Positions 1 to 8,685 of a stretch of 64,000 bases of DNA are shown here, piece by piece. The notes beneath the pieces were generated by a model. It did no database searches and had not been told where the DNA came from. It was given only the letters and a program-made list of their open reading frames with translations. The position numbers and the translations under genes were made by a program. Location: contig CAVVYJ010000005.1 of assembly GCA_963752495.1 (NCBI GenBank), positions 221,055 to 285,054 of the forward strand, in the 5' to 3' direction. Position 1 is the stretch's first letter; each line of letters starts with the position of its first letter. The DNA is from CAVVYJ01 sp963752495 (GTDB lineage Bacteria > Pseudomonadota > Gammaproteobacteria > Burkholderiales > Methylophilaceae).

Positions 1-663
1 CATACTATGCGAGAAATTGCTGCCCAGCATGGCTTAAGCGCGGTCTTTATGGCCAAACCGCTGGCCGATTATGATGGTAGCTCCATGCATTTACACCAAA
101 GTATCGTCGATAAAAATGGTAGCAATATTTTCAGCAATACAAAAAGTGAGGCGACGCCTGACTTTTATGCCTTCATTGCGGGACTACAAACCTATTTGGC
201 AGATTTAATGCCTCTGGTCGCCCCTTATGTCAACTCATGGCGGCGATACGCACGCGGCACACAAGCGCCATTTAATATGCAATGGGGGCATGACAACCGC
301 ACCATCGGTTTACGTGTGCCACATTCAAATGCCGCGGCAAGACGTGTAGAAAATCGCTTTGCTGGCAGCGATGCTAACCCTTATCTGGCAATGGCAGTAT
401 CACTGGCATGCGGATTGCGCGGAATGCAAGAAAAACTCAAACCGCGTCCACCAGTAGATGATCGTGACGGGTATGAATTTCCACGCGAGATTGCAATTGG
501 TCTAGAAAGTGCGCTTTCTCAGCTGGCTAATAGCAAACACGCGCGAGAAATTTTTGGCGACGAGTTTATAAATGCTTTTCTCAACGTGAAAGAAATCGAG
601 CTAGCGCATTTTATGCACGAAGTGGGAAGCTGGGATAGGCGCTACTTAGGACATCAAGCCTAA
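1..663 (+). CDS. Glutamine synthetase-like gamma-glutamyl-amine ligase, C-terminal part
   Basis: The reading frame is open from base 1, so the N-terminal half lies outside the window. Visible are the HLHQS segment, the ATP/glutamate-site stretch WGHDNRT followed by GLRVP, and the RRVENRFAGSDANPYLAMA block near the C-terminus, all typical of the glutamine synthetase fold. The wording of these motifs is closer to the PuuA/GlnA4/IpuC-type enzymes, which ligate glutamate to an amine (putrescine, ethanolamine, isopropylamine), than to housekeeping GlnA. That choice is inference from family resemblance. It sits 2 bases before a class III aminotransferase and at the head of the visible ammonia-lyase cluster, which suits amine assimilation. 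The substrate cannot be read from the sequence. Confidence 0.8.
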   Translation, partial: HTMREIAAQHGLSAVFMAKPLADYDGSSMHLHQSIVDKNGSNIFSNTKSEATPDFYAFIAGLQTYLADLMPLVAPYVNSWRRYARGTQAPFNMQWGHDNRTIGLRVPHSNAAARRVENRFAGSDANPYLAMAVSLACGLRGMQEKLKPRPPVDDRDGYEFPREIAIGLESALSQLANSKHAREIFGDEFINAFLNVKEIELAHFMHEVGSWDRRYLGHQA

Positions 664-665
664 AT

Positions 666-2027
666 ATGGTTCGTCACGGCATCAATATGGAAGCAGCTCG
701 CAGACTCTTTGCAGAGGAGCAGGCAAACTTTTCCGCAAAAATGCCACAGGCTCAAGCCTTAGCAAAGCAGGCAGACAAACACCTATTGTTTGGCGTGCCT
801 CTACACTGGATGACCGATTGGTCTACGCCTTTTAGCTTGTATGTAGAAAGTGCGCAAGGTGCACATTTTACCGATGTCGATGGTCATCACTACGTGGATT
901 TTTGTTTGGGTGATACTGGCGCAATGTTCGGCCACTCGCCAAAAGCAGTGGCTGATGCCATTAAAGCGCAAGCCGATAAAGGCTATACCGCGATGTTGCC
1001 AACCGAAGATGCCGTATGGGTTGCACAAGAGCTGAGCCGCCGCTTTGGCCTGCCCTACTGGCAATTTGCCATGACAGCCTCTGATGCAAACCGATTTATA
1101 ATCCGCTGGGCACGTGCCGCCACAGGGCGTAAAAAGATTTTAATTTTTAACGGCTGCTACCACGGCACGGTAGATGATGTTTTTGTGGATTTAATTGACG
1201 GCGTTCCAACACAGCGCGATAGCTTGCTTGGCCAAGTCTACGATTTAACGCAGTACTCCAAAGTGGTCGAATTTAATGATTTGGCTGCTTTAGAGAGTGC
1301 GCTGGCAGAAGGCGATATAGCTTGTGTGCTTGCTGAGCCTGTGATGACCAACATAGGCATGGTATTGCCAGAAGATGGATACTGGGAAAAGGCACAAACG
1401 ATTATCCGTAATGCCGGTACTCTACTGATACTCGATGAGACTCACACAATCAGCACCGGGCCTGGTGGCTATACCCAAGCATATGGACTAAAGCCTGATT
1501 GCTTAGTCGTTGGAAAGCCGATGGCAGGTGGCGTGCCCTGTGCTGTTTATGGCATGAGCGAGCAAGTTGCAATTGCAGCTGTAAACGCAAAAAAAAATGC
1601 ACCTGCTGGGCACTCTGGCATAGGCACAACACTTACCGCTAACATGCTTGCAATAAAGGCAATGCGTGCCACTTTAGAAGAGGTTATGACTGAGGCGGCT
1701 TATGCGAAAATGTTTAAACTAGCTAATAAACTCGCAACGGGATTGCGCACTATTATTGGGCAATATCAGCTACCATGGTGCGTAACTCAAGTTGGCGCAC
1801 GGACAGAATTTCAATTTACAGAAACACCGCCAAAAAATGGTAGCGTGGCGGCACAAATACTGGATAGCGAACTGGAGCAAACAATTCATCTTTATCTGCT
1901 GAATCGCGGCGTGTTAATTACACCCTTCCACAATATGCTATTGGTTTGTCCTGCCACGACAGAGGATGATATTGATAAATTGTTAAATACATTTAACTCC
2001 TGCATACAAGCGCTCACATTGGCCTGA
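666..2027 (+). CDS. Class III PLP-dependent aminotransferase (glutamate-1-semialdehyde aminomutase-like)
   Basis: The 453-residue protein has the fold-type I aminotransferase pattern. It has a glycine-rich cofactor loop (CLGDTGAMFGH), the NGCYHGTVDD segment, LILDETHT with the cofactor-contacting Asp, and Lys284 in VVGKPMAGGVP as the Schiff-base lysine. The last motif resembles glutamate-1-semialdehyde aminomutase, but the context is catabolic, so a transaminase acting on an amine, amino alcohol or derived aldehyde is more likely than a haem biosynthesis role. It starts 2 bases after the ligase stop. An in-frame ATG seven codons later is a possible alternative start, since no strong ribosome site precedes either. 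It is probably co-transcribed with the ligase. The reaction is not determinable from sequence alone. Confidence 0.8.
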   Translation: MVRHGINMEAARRLFAEEQANFSAKMPQAQALAKQADKHLLFGVPLHWMTDWSTPFSLYVESAQGAHFTDVDGHHYVDFCLGDTGAMFGHSPKAVADAIKAQADKGYTAMLPTEDAVWVAQELSRRFGLPYWQFAMTASDANRFIIRWARAATGRKKILIFNGCYHGTVDDVFVDLIDGVPTQRDSLLGQVYDLTQYSKVVEFNDLAALESALAEGDIACVLAEPVMTNIGMVLPEDGYWEKAQTIIRNAGTLLILDETHTISTGPGGYTQAYGLKPDCLVVGKPMAGGVPCAVYGMSEQVAIAAVNAKKNAPAGHSGIGTTLTANMLAIKAMRATLEEVMTEAAYAKMFKLANKLATGLRTIIGQYQLPWCVTQVGARTEFQFTETPPKNGSVAAQILDSELEQTIHLYLLNRGVLITPFHNMLLVCPATTEDDIDKLLNTFNSCIQALTLA

Positions 2028-2036
2028 TTTTTGCAG

Positions 2037-2052
2037 CTTGATTTTTATCAAG
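2037..2052. other. Small perfect hairpin after the aminotransferase
   Basis: CTTGAT and ATCAAG flank a four-base T loop, 9 bases past the aminotransferase stop. No T-run follows, so it is a poor terminator. It lies in the 150-base gap before the permease, where a strong ribosome site (AGGAATCAGGGGG) sits close to the permease ATG. Confidence 0.3.
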
Positions 2053-2177
2053 AGAAAGCACATGATTGACACCGGTTTTGTTTTTTTAGTTTTGTAGTAA
2101 AGGTCTGGCAATAGAAAGGTAGTATGTAATTACGTAAACGCAATTTTTATTCATGTAGGAATCAGGGGGATAATAAA

Positions 2178-3662
2178 ATGAGTGACCAGCATAAACACGC
2201 GGCTGATGCAGATGCCGCATACCTAAAGAGCATGGGCTATGAACAAGAGCTACACCGACACATGGGTGGCTTTTCTAATTTTGCCATTTCTTTTTCTATC
2301 ATTTGTATTTTAGCTGGCGGGATCTCCGCCTTTCCACTTGCACTAGGCGGTGCAGGCGGTGCTTCTATCGGCATCGGCTGGCTAGTAGGTGGTTTATTTG
2401 CTGCCATTGTTGCACTTGCCATGGCACAAATTGCATCGGCTTATCCTACTGCAGGCGGCTTATATCACTGGGGTTCCATATTGGGTGGCAAAGGTTTTGG
2501 TTGGTGTACCGCTTGGTTTAATTTGCTAGGCTTAATATTTGTGGTGGCATCAGTTAATTTTGCGGTGTATGACTTTTTCTATAAGGGCTTGGCAGCGCCG
2601 ATTCTGGGTATAGATGTATCTGGCTATGGTTACAGGGAGCAAATAATTCACATTGCGGTGATTACTGCTATCCAAGCCGTCCTAATTTATCGCTTTCCTA
2701 GGTTCACCACCAAAATTACAGACTTATCAGGCTATTTGATTATGATTATTGCCGCTGTGTTAACAGTATCTTTGTTAGCCTACAATCAAACGCCAATTGA
2801 TTTTTCTAGGTTATACACCTTTACCAATTTTACTGGCGCTGAAGGCAGTGTATGGCCAGCAAGTGAAGGCATGGTATTCCCTTTCTTGCTAGGTCTCTTA
2901 CTTGCTGTATATACCGTTACAGGGTTTGATGCTTCAGCTCATACGTCAGAAGAAACGCGTGATGCTGCAAGAACAGTACCGAAAGGCATCATCAGTTCCG
3001 TGGTGTACTCTGTGATTTTTGGCTGGATTATGATCTGCACTTTTGTATTAGTGATGCCAGATTTAACTGAAGGTGTAAAACAAGGTTTTGGGTTTTTTGA
3101 TGCGCTTTTAGGCACATTACCTGTGATGTTAAAAAATATCTTAGGCTTAGGTATTTTCTTAGTGAACTTCTTGTGTGGTTTGGCTTGCTTAACGTCTACC
3201 TCTCGCATGATGTATGCCTTTGCGCGCGACGGCGGTTTGCCGGGCTCATATCTGCTCAAAACTGTTAATCCCACTTTAAAAACACCTGTAGCGGCTGTTT
3301 GGGTATCTGCAATTTTAGCGATTGCTGCAACTTTATATGCGGCAGCTTTCAGCGTGCTGGCAGTAGGTTGTGCAGTATTCCTTTATATTTCTTACATCAT
3401 GCCTACTGCTGCAGGCATTCTGGCAGAAGGCAAAACTTGGAAGCATAAAGGCCCGTTTGATTTAGGTGGCATGTCAAAACTCGTAGCCATACTAGCTGTA
3501 ATCGGTGGCGGCTTCCTAGTTGTTGTGGGCATACAGCCACCGAATGAAAAAGTACTTTATGTAACAATTGCCATGCTAGTTGTTATGGCAGTATTCTGGT
3601 TCGTATTTGGTGAGAAAAAACGCTTTAAAGGCCCACCAAAAATGGCTGATTCAATGAAATAA
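2178..3662 (+). CDS. APC-superfamily amino acid/amine permease
   Basis: The 494-residue, very hydrophobic protein has about twelve predicted membrane segments. After a soluble N-terminus of about 30 residues (ELHRHMGGFSNFAISFS) come the glycine-rich first helix with ILAGGISAFP, and the PTAGGLYHWGS and WFNLLGL segments of the amino acid/choline transporter branch of the APC family. It carries the STSRMMYAFARDGGLPG loop typical of that branch. Lying between amine-metabolising enzymes and ethanolamine ammonia-lyase genes, it most likely imports ethanolamine, choline-like or polyamine substrates. Substrate is inferred from context only. The start is supported by a purine-rich ribosome site, and the gap to the next gene is 24 bases, so it probably shares a transcript with it. 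Confidence 0.82.
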   Translation: MSDQHKHAADADAAYLKSMGYEQELHRHMGGFSNFAISFSIICILAGGISAFPLALGGAGGASIGIGWLVGGLFAAIVALAMAQIASAYPTAGGLYHWGSILGGKGFGWCTAWFNLLGLIFVVASVNFAVYDFFYKGLAAPILGIDVSGYGYREQIIHIAVITAIQAVLIYRFPRFTTKITDLSGYLIMIIAAVLTVSLLAYNQTPIDFSRLYTFTNFTGAEGSVWPASEGMVFPFLLGLLLAVYTVTGFDASAHTSEETRDAARTVPKGIISSVVYSVIFGWIMICTFVLVMPDLTEGVKQGFGFFDALLGTLPVMLKNILGLGIFLVNFLCGLACLTSTSRMMYAFARDGGLPGSYLLKTVNPTLKTPVAAVWVSAILAIAATLYAAAFSVLAVGCAVFLYISYIMPTAAGILAEGKTWKHKGPFDLGGMSKLVAILAVIGGGFLVVVGIQPPNEKVLYVTIAMLVVMAVFWFVFGEKKRFKGPPKMADSMK

Positions 3663-3686
3663 TAGATTTTTCTTAGGTAGCAAACC

Positions 3687-5093
3687 ATGAGCCAAAATCG
3701 CACCCTATTACTGGGGCTAGATTTTGGCTCTACTACTTGTAGCGCTCTAATTGTCACTGCGTCAATAACCTCCGATGGAATATCCGGCACAGCAAAGCTC
3801 AGTGCACCACACATTATTTATCGCGCAACACCAGTTTTTACGCCATTTGTAGGGAATAATATTGATGCGAACAAAGTCGCAGCACTAATTCAAAAATGGC
3901 TAGTTGAAAGCAAAATCAACACTGCCGAGTTATTTTCTGCAAGCGTAATCATTACAGGCCTTGCAGCACAACAAGCTAATGTTGAAAGCATTCGTAAGTT
4001 AATTGCAAAGCTAATACCAAACGCGGCAATTGTAGCCGCAGGTGACCCACATTTAGAATCCTGGCTAGCCTTTATGGGCAGTTGTGCATCACTTAGCCGC
4101 TATTATGCTGAAACGTCAATACTCAACCTAGACATAGGCGGAGGCACCACAAATAGCGCAATTGGCATCAATGGTAATGTGCATACGACAGCATCTCACT
4201 ATATCGGTGCACGTCACTTTCAGTTCGTGCCCGGCAGCTATCAGCTTGTCGCTGTTTCGCAGTATGCACTTGCACTACTCCATGCTTTTGAAATAAAAAA
4301 AGGCGTAGGCGACACGCTTACTGCTAATGAATGCAAACATATCATGGAATTTTACATACAAGCCTTAGAGGCCATTGTATTAAATGACAGAGATTTTTTT
4401 GATACGCCTATTGCTAAGATGCACGTGCAAGCCACTGCAAACATGCCTTACTGTGCATCAAAAATCACCTTTTCTGGCGGCGTGGGAGAGCTTGTATATC
4501 AACTCGCAGCTGGCGACCCAGTGCCAGGCACTACTTTTTACGGGGATTTTGGTATTGATATAGCAAAAGCAATTGTCGCATCGCCAGTTTTGTCGACACA
4601 TTTAAAAACGCATAAACCTGAAAATCTTGGTCGCGCCACAGTATATGGACTTGCGCTTAACAGTACGGAAATTTCAGGCAGTAGTGTTTATCTACCAAAT
4701 CCAGATTTATTACCTTTAAACGACATACCCATTTTGGCAAAGCTGCCGATTGACGCGCCAATAAAAGTTTGGCAAGAAGTGCTGTTGCTTGCCAGCACTC
4801 ATGCAAATGGCGCTTGCCTACAAATCACTCAAGCCAATATCAACTTAAGACAGATTCGTGATTTTTCACAAATGTTTTCTAAAGAAATTGCTGCGATTCA
4901 GTTAAAAAAACCGATTATTTTATTGATTGAAGGCAACATGGGTAAAACACTTGGTAACTACATTACAAATTGGGGGAAATTGGGCATACAATTGGTGGTA
5001 ATTGACGAAATAGTTACGCGCGACGCACACTTTGTTAATCTTGGCAAAGTGCGGCAAGGCGTTGTGCCAGTTTCTTTTTATGGCATGTACTAA
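3687..5093 (+). CDS. eutA: Ethanolamine ammonia-lyase reactivating factor EutA
   Basis: EutA-family proteins are ASKHA-fold ATPases that release damaged adenosylcobalamin from ethanolamine ammonia-lyase so that fresh cofactor can bind. The 468-residue protein shows the phosphate-1 motif GLDFGSTT at its N-terminus, the AAGDPHLESWLA segment, and the phosphate-2 motif LNLDIGGGTTNSAIG around residues 148-162. These match the order seen in E. coli EutA (IDIGTTT, AGPHLES, IDIGGGT). It precedes the fused EutBC gene by 7 bases, which fits a reactivase made with its client enzyme. With two different lyases downstream, it could serve either or both. No microcompartment genes accompany it. Confidence 0.88.
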   Translation: MSQNRTLLLGLDFGSTTCSALIVTASITSDGISGTAKLSAPHIIYRATPVFTPFVGNNIDANKVAALIQKWLVESKINTAELFSASVIITGLAAQQANVESIRKLIAKLIPNAAIVAAGDPHLESWLAFMGSCASLSRYYAETSILNLDIGGGTTNSAIGINGNVHTTASHYIGARHFQFVPGSYQLVAVSQYALALLHAFEIKKGVGDTLTANECKHIMEFYIQALEAIVLNDRDFFDTPIAKMHVQATANMPYCASKITFSGGVGELVYQLAAGDPVPGTTFYGDFGIDIAKAIVASPVLSTHLKTHKPENLGRATVYGLALNSTEISGSSVYLPNPDLLPLNDIPILAKLPIDAPIKVWQEVLLLASTHANGACLQITQANINLRQIRDFSQMFSKEIAAIQLKKPIILLIEGNMGKTLGNYITNWGKLGIQLVVIDEIVTRDAHFVNLGKVRQGVVPVSFYGMY

Positions 5094-5100
5094 AGCATAT

Positions 5101-7278
5101 ATGATGAAAGAATTATCTAGCTTAAATCAAATTCTCTTGCCTAAGATAACGCCTCAACAGGCTTATGAAATAGATTTGCATGGCCGTAAATTCACATTCC
5201 TCAATTTAAAACAACTACTTGGCGCAGCAGATATCAGCAAAGCAGGTGACCGCAACGCCAGCCTTGCAGCGACCGACGAAGTGATGCGAGAAGCTGCACG
5301 TAAAGTTTTATCCGAATTAACCTTACAGCATATTTTCGACCGTCCACTCAGCAATAGTAAAAACGAAATCGATAGTGTCATGCGCGTAAACTACGATATT
5401 AACCACACGGTTTTCGCTGAAATTTCGCACCTCAGCATCGGAGAACTAAAAGATTACTTACTAAATTCCACGGGCCAGCGCATGGCACAAATTGGTACCG
5501 CGCTTACCGGGGTGATGGTAGCAGCGCTCACAAAATTACTCGATACGCATGAACTCATTTTTCTCGCCAAAAAACTTAAAGGTATTACTGTTGCCAAAGC
5601 CCGCACCACTATTGGCCTGCAGGGCACCCTGTCATCACGCCTGCAACCAAACCATCCCACAGATGATTTGAATGGCATCAGCTACTTAGTTTACTCTGGC
5701 TTAAGTATGGGTTCTGGCGATGCAATTATTGGCCTAAATCCGGCAATTGATACAGTGGCAAACATCAGCGCCTGCCTGCATCATCTCGATAAGCTACGCA
5801 ACGAAACAGGTGCCCCTACACAAATTTGCGTGTTATCACATATTAAAACGCAGCTAGCTTGCTTGGATAATGGCGCACCTGTAGAAGTCATATTTCAAAG
5901 TTTGGCGGGGACAGAATCTACACTCACAGATGAATTTGATGTGACCGTGGACTTGCTAGACAGCGCCTATCACACGATGAAGTCACGTGGTACATTGTGC
6001 AAAACTGCTGAAAATTTTATGTATTTTGAAACCGGTCAAGGCAGCGAATATACCTACAACAAGCATGAGGGCATGGATATGACAACGACCGAAGCCCTGT
6101 GCTACGGCCTTGCCCGCCGCTACTCGCCATTCATGGTCAACAATGTTACCGGTTTTATTGGGCCTGAAACGCATTATGACAACCACGAAATGATTTTTTC
6201 TAATCTGCAAGATCACTTTATGGGCAAACTCATGGGCTTGCCGATGGGCATGGCACCTTGTTACACGCTACATTCGCAAGTGACGATAGAAGGCCAGCAA
6301 ATGGCGACGCAATTACTTACAGCAGCAGGTGCAAACTTTTTTATGGATGTGTATTTAGGTACTGACCGCATGCTCGCTTATTTTGATACCAGCGGCAATG
6401 ACGACCAAACTTTGCGTGAGACACAAAACTTAACTCCTGCACCTGAATATTTAGCTTGGGCATTACAGCGCGGCATTTTTACAAAAGATGAAAATGGAGA
6501 TGTAATACGTGGGCCTAACTGGGGCAAGCCACAAATTTTTTGTGAAAGCGAGGCAACACTGCAGCGCTTAAGGGAGTCTGTTCCCGCCTATTACGGCGGC
6601 AAAAATGCTGGCCCACGGCCAGCAAACGATGTATCTCGCATACTCAAAGCGAATCAGGCAATTGGTCGCGAGGCAATTTACGCAGAGTTAAGGCCAAAAG
6701 AAATTGGCGAATTTACTTTTAGAGTTTTACCTACTGCGGCCGCGGATAAGCACGCACATCTTAACGACCCAGAGTTAGGCGCAAACTTGTCGAACAAAGT
6801 TGGTTTGAACGCAGAAAACACCGACATTCAAATAATAGTTTCAGACGGATTAAGTGCGGAAGCCGTCCATCACAACATGCCAGAGCTCTTGCCTGTACTG
6901 CTGGATGGCTTAAATAGCCGTGAACTAAAAATTGGTCAGCCAATACTTGCCCCTTTAGGGCGCGTTAAACTGGCAGAAAACATCGGTGAAGCCTTGCAAA
7001 CTAAATTAACAATATTACTCATTGGCGAGCGTCCAGGTGGCGATGCACTTGCTTCACGTAGCTTATCCGCCTATTTTGCCTACCGCTTAGATGAATCAAC
7101 CCAAAAAACTGCTGCAAAATTTAGTGGGAATGCTGACATTCGTTTTGAATACAGCGTAATATCCAATATCTATTCAGGCGGCTTGCCGCCAATTGAAGCT
7201 GGTAGTGTGATTGCTGAAAAGGCTTTTGATATACTCCAACATAAAGCGGCTGGCAATCGTTTAGAGTCAATGAGTTAA
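5101..7278 (+). CDS. Fused EutB-EutC ammonia-lyase paralogue with altered active site
   Basis: One open frame carries both subunits of an adenosylcobalamin-dependent ethanolamine ammonia-lyase. Residues up to about 490 are EutB-like, with RLQPNHPTDD, GLNPAIDT and MYFETGQGS. From about AGPRP onward the sequence is EutC-like, with IIVSDGLSAEAV, GRVKLAENIGE, GERPG and VISNIYSGGLPP. Counting from the ATG at 5101, Arg180, Gln182, Asn213 and Glu310 correspond to E. coli Arg160, Gln162, Asn193 and Glu287. The residue matching Asp362, which binds the substrate amine, is Ala385 (MGMAPCYT against GCDxCYTNH). The EutC part also has Val where E. coli has Cys in TCISNI. An overlapping longer frame begins at 5032, but 5101 clears the eutA stop. 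A different substrate, or loss of activity, is inferred. Confidence 0.85.
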   Translation: MMKELSSLNQILLPKITPQQAYEIDLHGRKFTFLNLKQLLGAADISKAGDRNASLAATDEVMREAARKVLSELTLQHIFDRPLSNSKNEIDSVMRVNYDINHTVFAEISHLSIGELKDYLLNSTGQRMAQIGTALTGVMVAALTKLLDTHELIFLAKKLKGITVAKARTTIGLQGTLSSRLQPNHPTDDLNGISYLVYSGLSMGSGDAIIGLNPAIDTVANISACLHHLDKLRNETGAPTQICVLSHIKTQLACLDNGAPVEVIFQSLAGTESTLTDEFDVTVDLLDSAYHTMKSRGTLCKTAENFMYFETGQGSEYTYNKHEGMDMTTTEALCYGLARRYSPFMVNNVTGFIGPETHYDNHEMIFSNLQDHFMGKLMGLPMGMAPCYTLHSQVTIEGQQMATQLLTAAGANFFMDVYLGTDRMLAYFDTSGNDDQTLRETQNLTPAPEYLAWALQRGIFTKDENGDVIRGPNWGKPQIFCESEATLQRLRESVPAYYGGKNAGPRPANDVSRILKANQAIGREAIYAELRPKEIGEFTFRVLPTAAADKHAHLNDPELGANLSNKVGLNAENTDIQIIVSDGLSAEAVHHNMPELLPVLLDGLNSRELKIGQPILAPLGRVKLAENIGEALQTKLTILLIGERPGGDALASRSLSAYFAYRLDESTQKTAAKFSGNADIRFEYSVISNIYSGGLPPIEAGSVIAEKAFDILQHKAAGNRLESMS

Positions 7279-7290
7279 CACAGGAAAAGC

Positions 7291-8685
7291 ATGGCTTATA
7301 CGCATACAGTAGGTACGCAAAATTACCAATTTGCCGATTTAAAATCCCTAATGGCAAAGGCTACTCCGGCTCGCTCTGGTGATTATTTGGCTGGCGTAGC
7401 GGCAGAAACTTATGCCGAACGCATGGCGGCGCGTATGTGTTTGGCCGAAGTACCGCTCAAAAAATTCTTGGAAGAGCACTTAATTCCATATGCGGAAGAT
7501 GAAGTCACGCGACTGATTATTGACACACATAACGCAAAGGCTTTTGGTGAAATCAGCCATTTGAATGTGGGAGATTTTCGTAATTGGTTGCTATCCGACA
7601 CAACCGATAGTGCGACATTAGCCCGAGTTGCCACAGGCATTACCCCCGAAATGGCCGCAGCCGTAAGCAAGCTAATGCGTAACCAAGATTTGATTGTGGT
7701 TGCGCGCAAATGTCGCGTGGTGACTAAATTTAGAAATACGATTGGTCTTGAAAATAGATTAAGTGTTCGCTTGCAGCCCAATCACCCAACAGACGATATG
7801 CGAGGCATTGCGGCAAGCATGCTAGATGGCTTGCTATACGGAGCTGGCGATGCAGTAATCGGCATCAATCCAGCGACCGACAGCATCCCCGCGCTGATGG
7901 ATTTGTATCATTTGGTGGATGAGGTGATTACAAGCTATAACATCCCCACGCAATCTTGCATCTTAACTCACGTCACCAATCAAATTCAGCTCATGGAAAA
8001 AGGTGCGCCAGTAGATTTGGTGTTTCAATCGATTGCCGGCACAGAAAAAGCTAACACGGGCTTTGGTATCAATTTAAATATACTGCGTGAAGCACAGTCA
8101 GCAGCACACGCTTTAAATCGCGGCACTGTGGGCAGCAATGTGATGTATTTCGAAACAGGGCAAGGCTCAGCTTTATCTGCCAACGCCAATTTCGGTATCG
8201 ACCAGCAAACCTGTGAAGCACGTGCTTATGCTGTTGCACGCGCATTTTCACCCCTGCTGACAAACACTGTCGTCGGTTTTATTGGGCCGGAATACTTATA
8301 CGACGGCAAACAAATTACTCGCGCGGGGCTTGAAGATCATTTTTGCGGTAAATTACTTGGCGTGCCAATGGGCTGCGATATTTGCTACACCAACCATGCA
8401 GAGGCCGATCAGGACGACATGGACAACCTGATGACGCTCCTTGCTACAGCGGGGCTAACTTTTATGATGGGCATTCCTGGTGCGGACGACATTATGCTGA
8501 ATTACCAAACCACATCGTTCCATGACGCGCTATATTTGCGGAGCGTACTTGGTCTGAAGCCGGCTCCAGAATTCGAGACTTGGCTTAAACACATGGGCAC
8601 GATGAATGCAGATGGTCATATTAAAGGCATCAAATCTCACCACCAGCTTTTAGCTAATATGCCGAAAGTGCTGGCATTGCAATGA
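7291..8685 (+). CDS. eutB: Ethanolamine ammonia-lyase large subunit EutB
   Basis: The large subunit of the B12 enzyme that converts ethanolamine to acetaldehyde and ammonia. At 464 residues it is of normal length, and all substrate ligands known from E. coli EutB are present: Arg160 and Gln162 in RLQPNHPTDD, Asn193 in GINPATDS, the equivalent of Glu287 as Glu288 in YFETGQGS, and the equivalent of Asp362 as Asp363 in MGCDICYTNH. The ATG follows an AGGAAA ribosome site 12 bases after the fused gene. Its stop overlaps the eutC start by 4 bases, so the two subunits are translationally coupled. It is clearly diverged from the fused upstream copy. In a methylotroph, a nitrogen-supply role is more likely than carbon use (inference). 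Confidence 0.93.
   Translation: MAYTHTVGTQNYQFADLKSLMAKATPARSGDYLAGVAAETYAERMAARMCLAEVPLKKFLEEHLIPYAEDEVTRLIIDTHNAKAFGEISHLNVGDFRNWLLSDTTDSATLARVATGITPEMAAAVSKLMRNQDLIVVARKCRVVTKFRNTIGLENRLSVRLQPNHPTDDMRGIAASMLDGLLYGAGDAVIGINPATDSIPALMDLYHLVDEVITSYNIPTQSCILTHVTNQIQLMEKGAPVDLVFQSIAGTEKANTGFGINLNILREAQSAAHALNRGTVGSNVMYFETGQGSALSANANFGIDQQTCEARAYAVARAFSPLLTNTVVGFIGPEYLYDGKQITRAGLEDHFCGKLLGVPMGCDICYTNHAEADQDDMDNLMTLLATAGLTFMMGIPGADDIMLNYQTTSFHDALYLRSVLGLKPAPEFETWLKHMGTMNADGHIKGIKSHHQLLANMPKVLALQ

Noticed and set aside
7410..7781. 123-residue open frame opposite eutB
   Set aside because: Shadow of the canonical eutB; no start-site signal.
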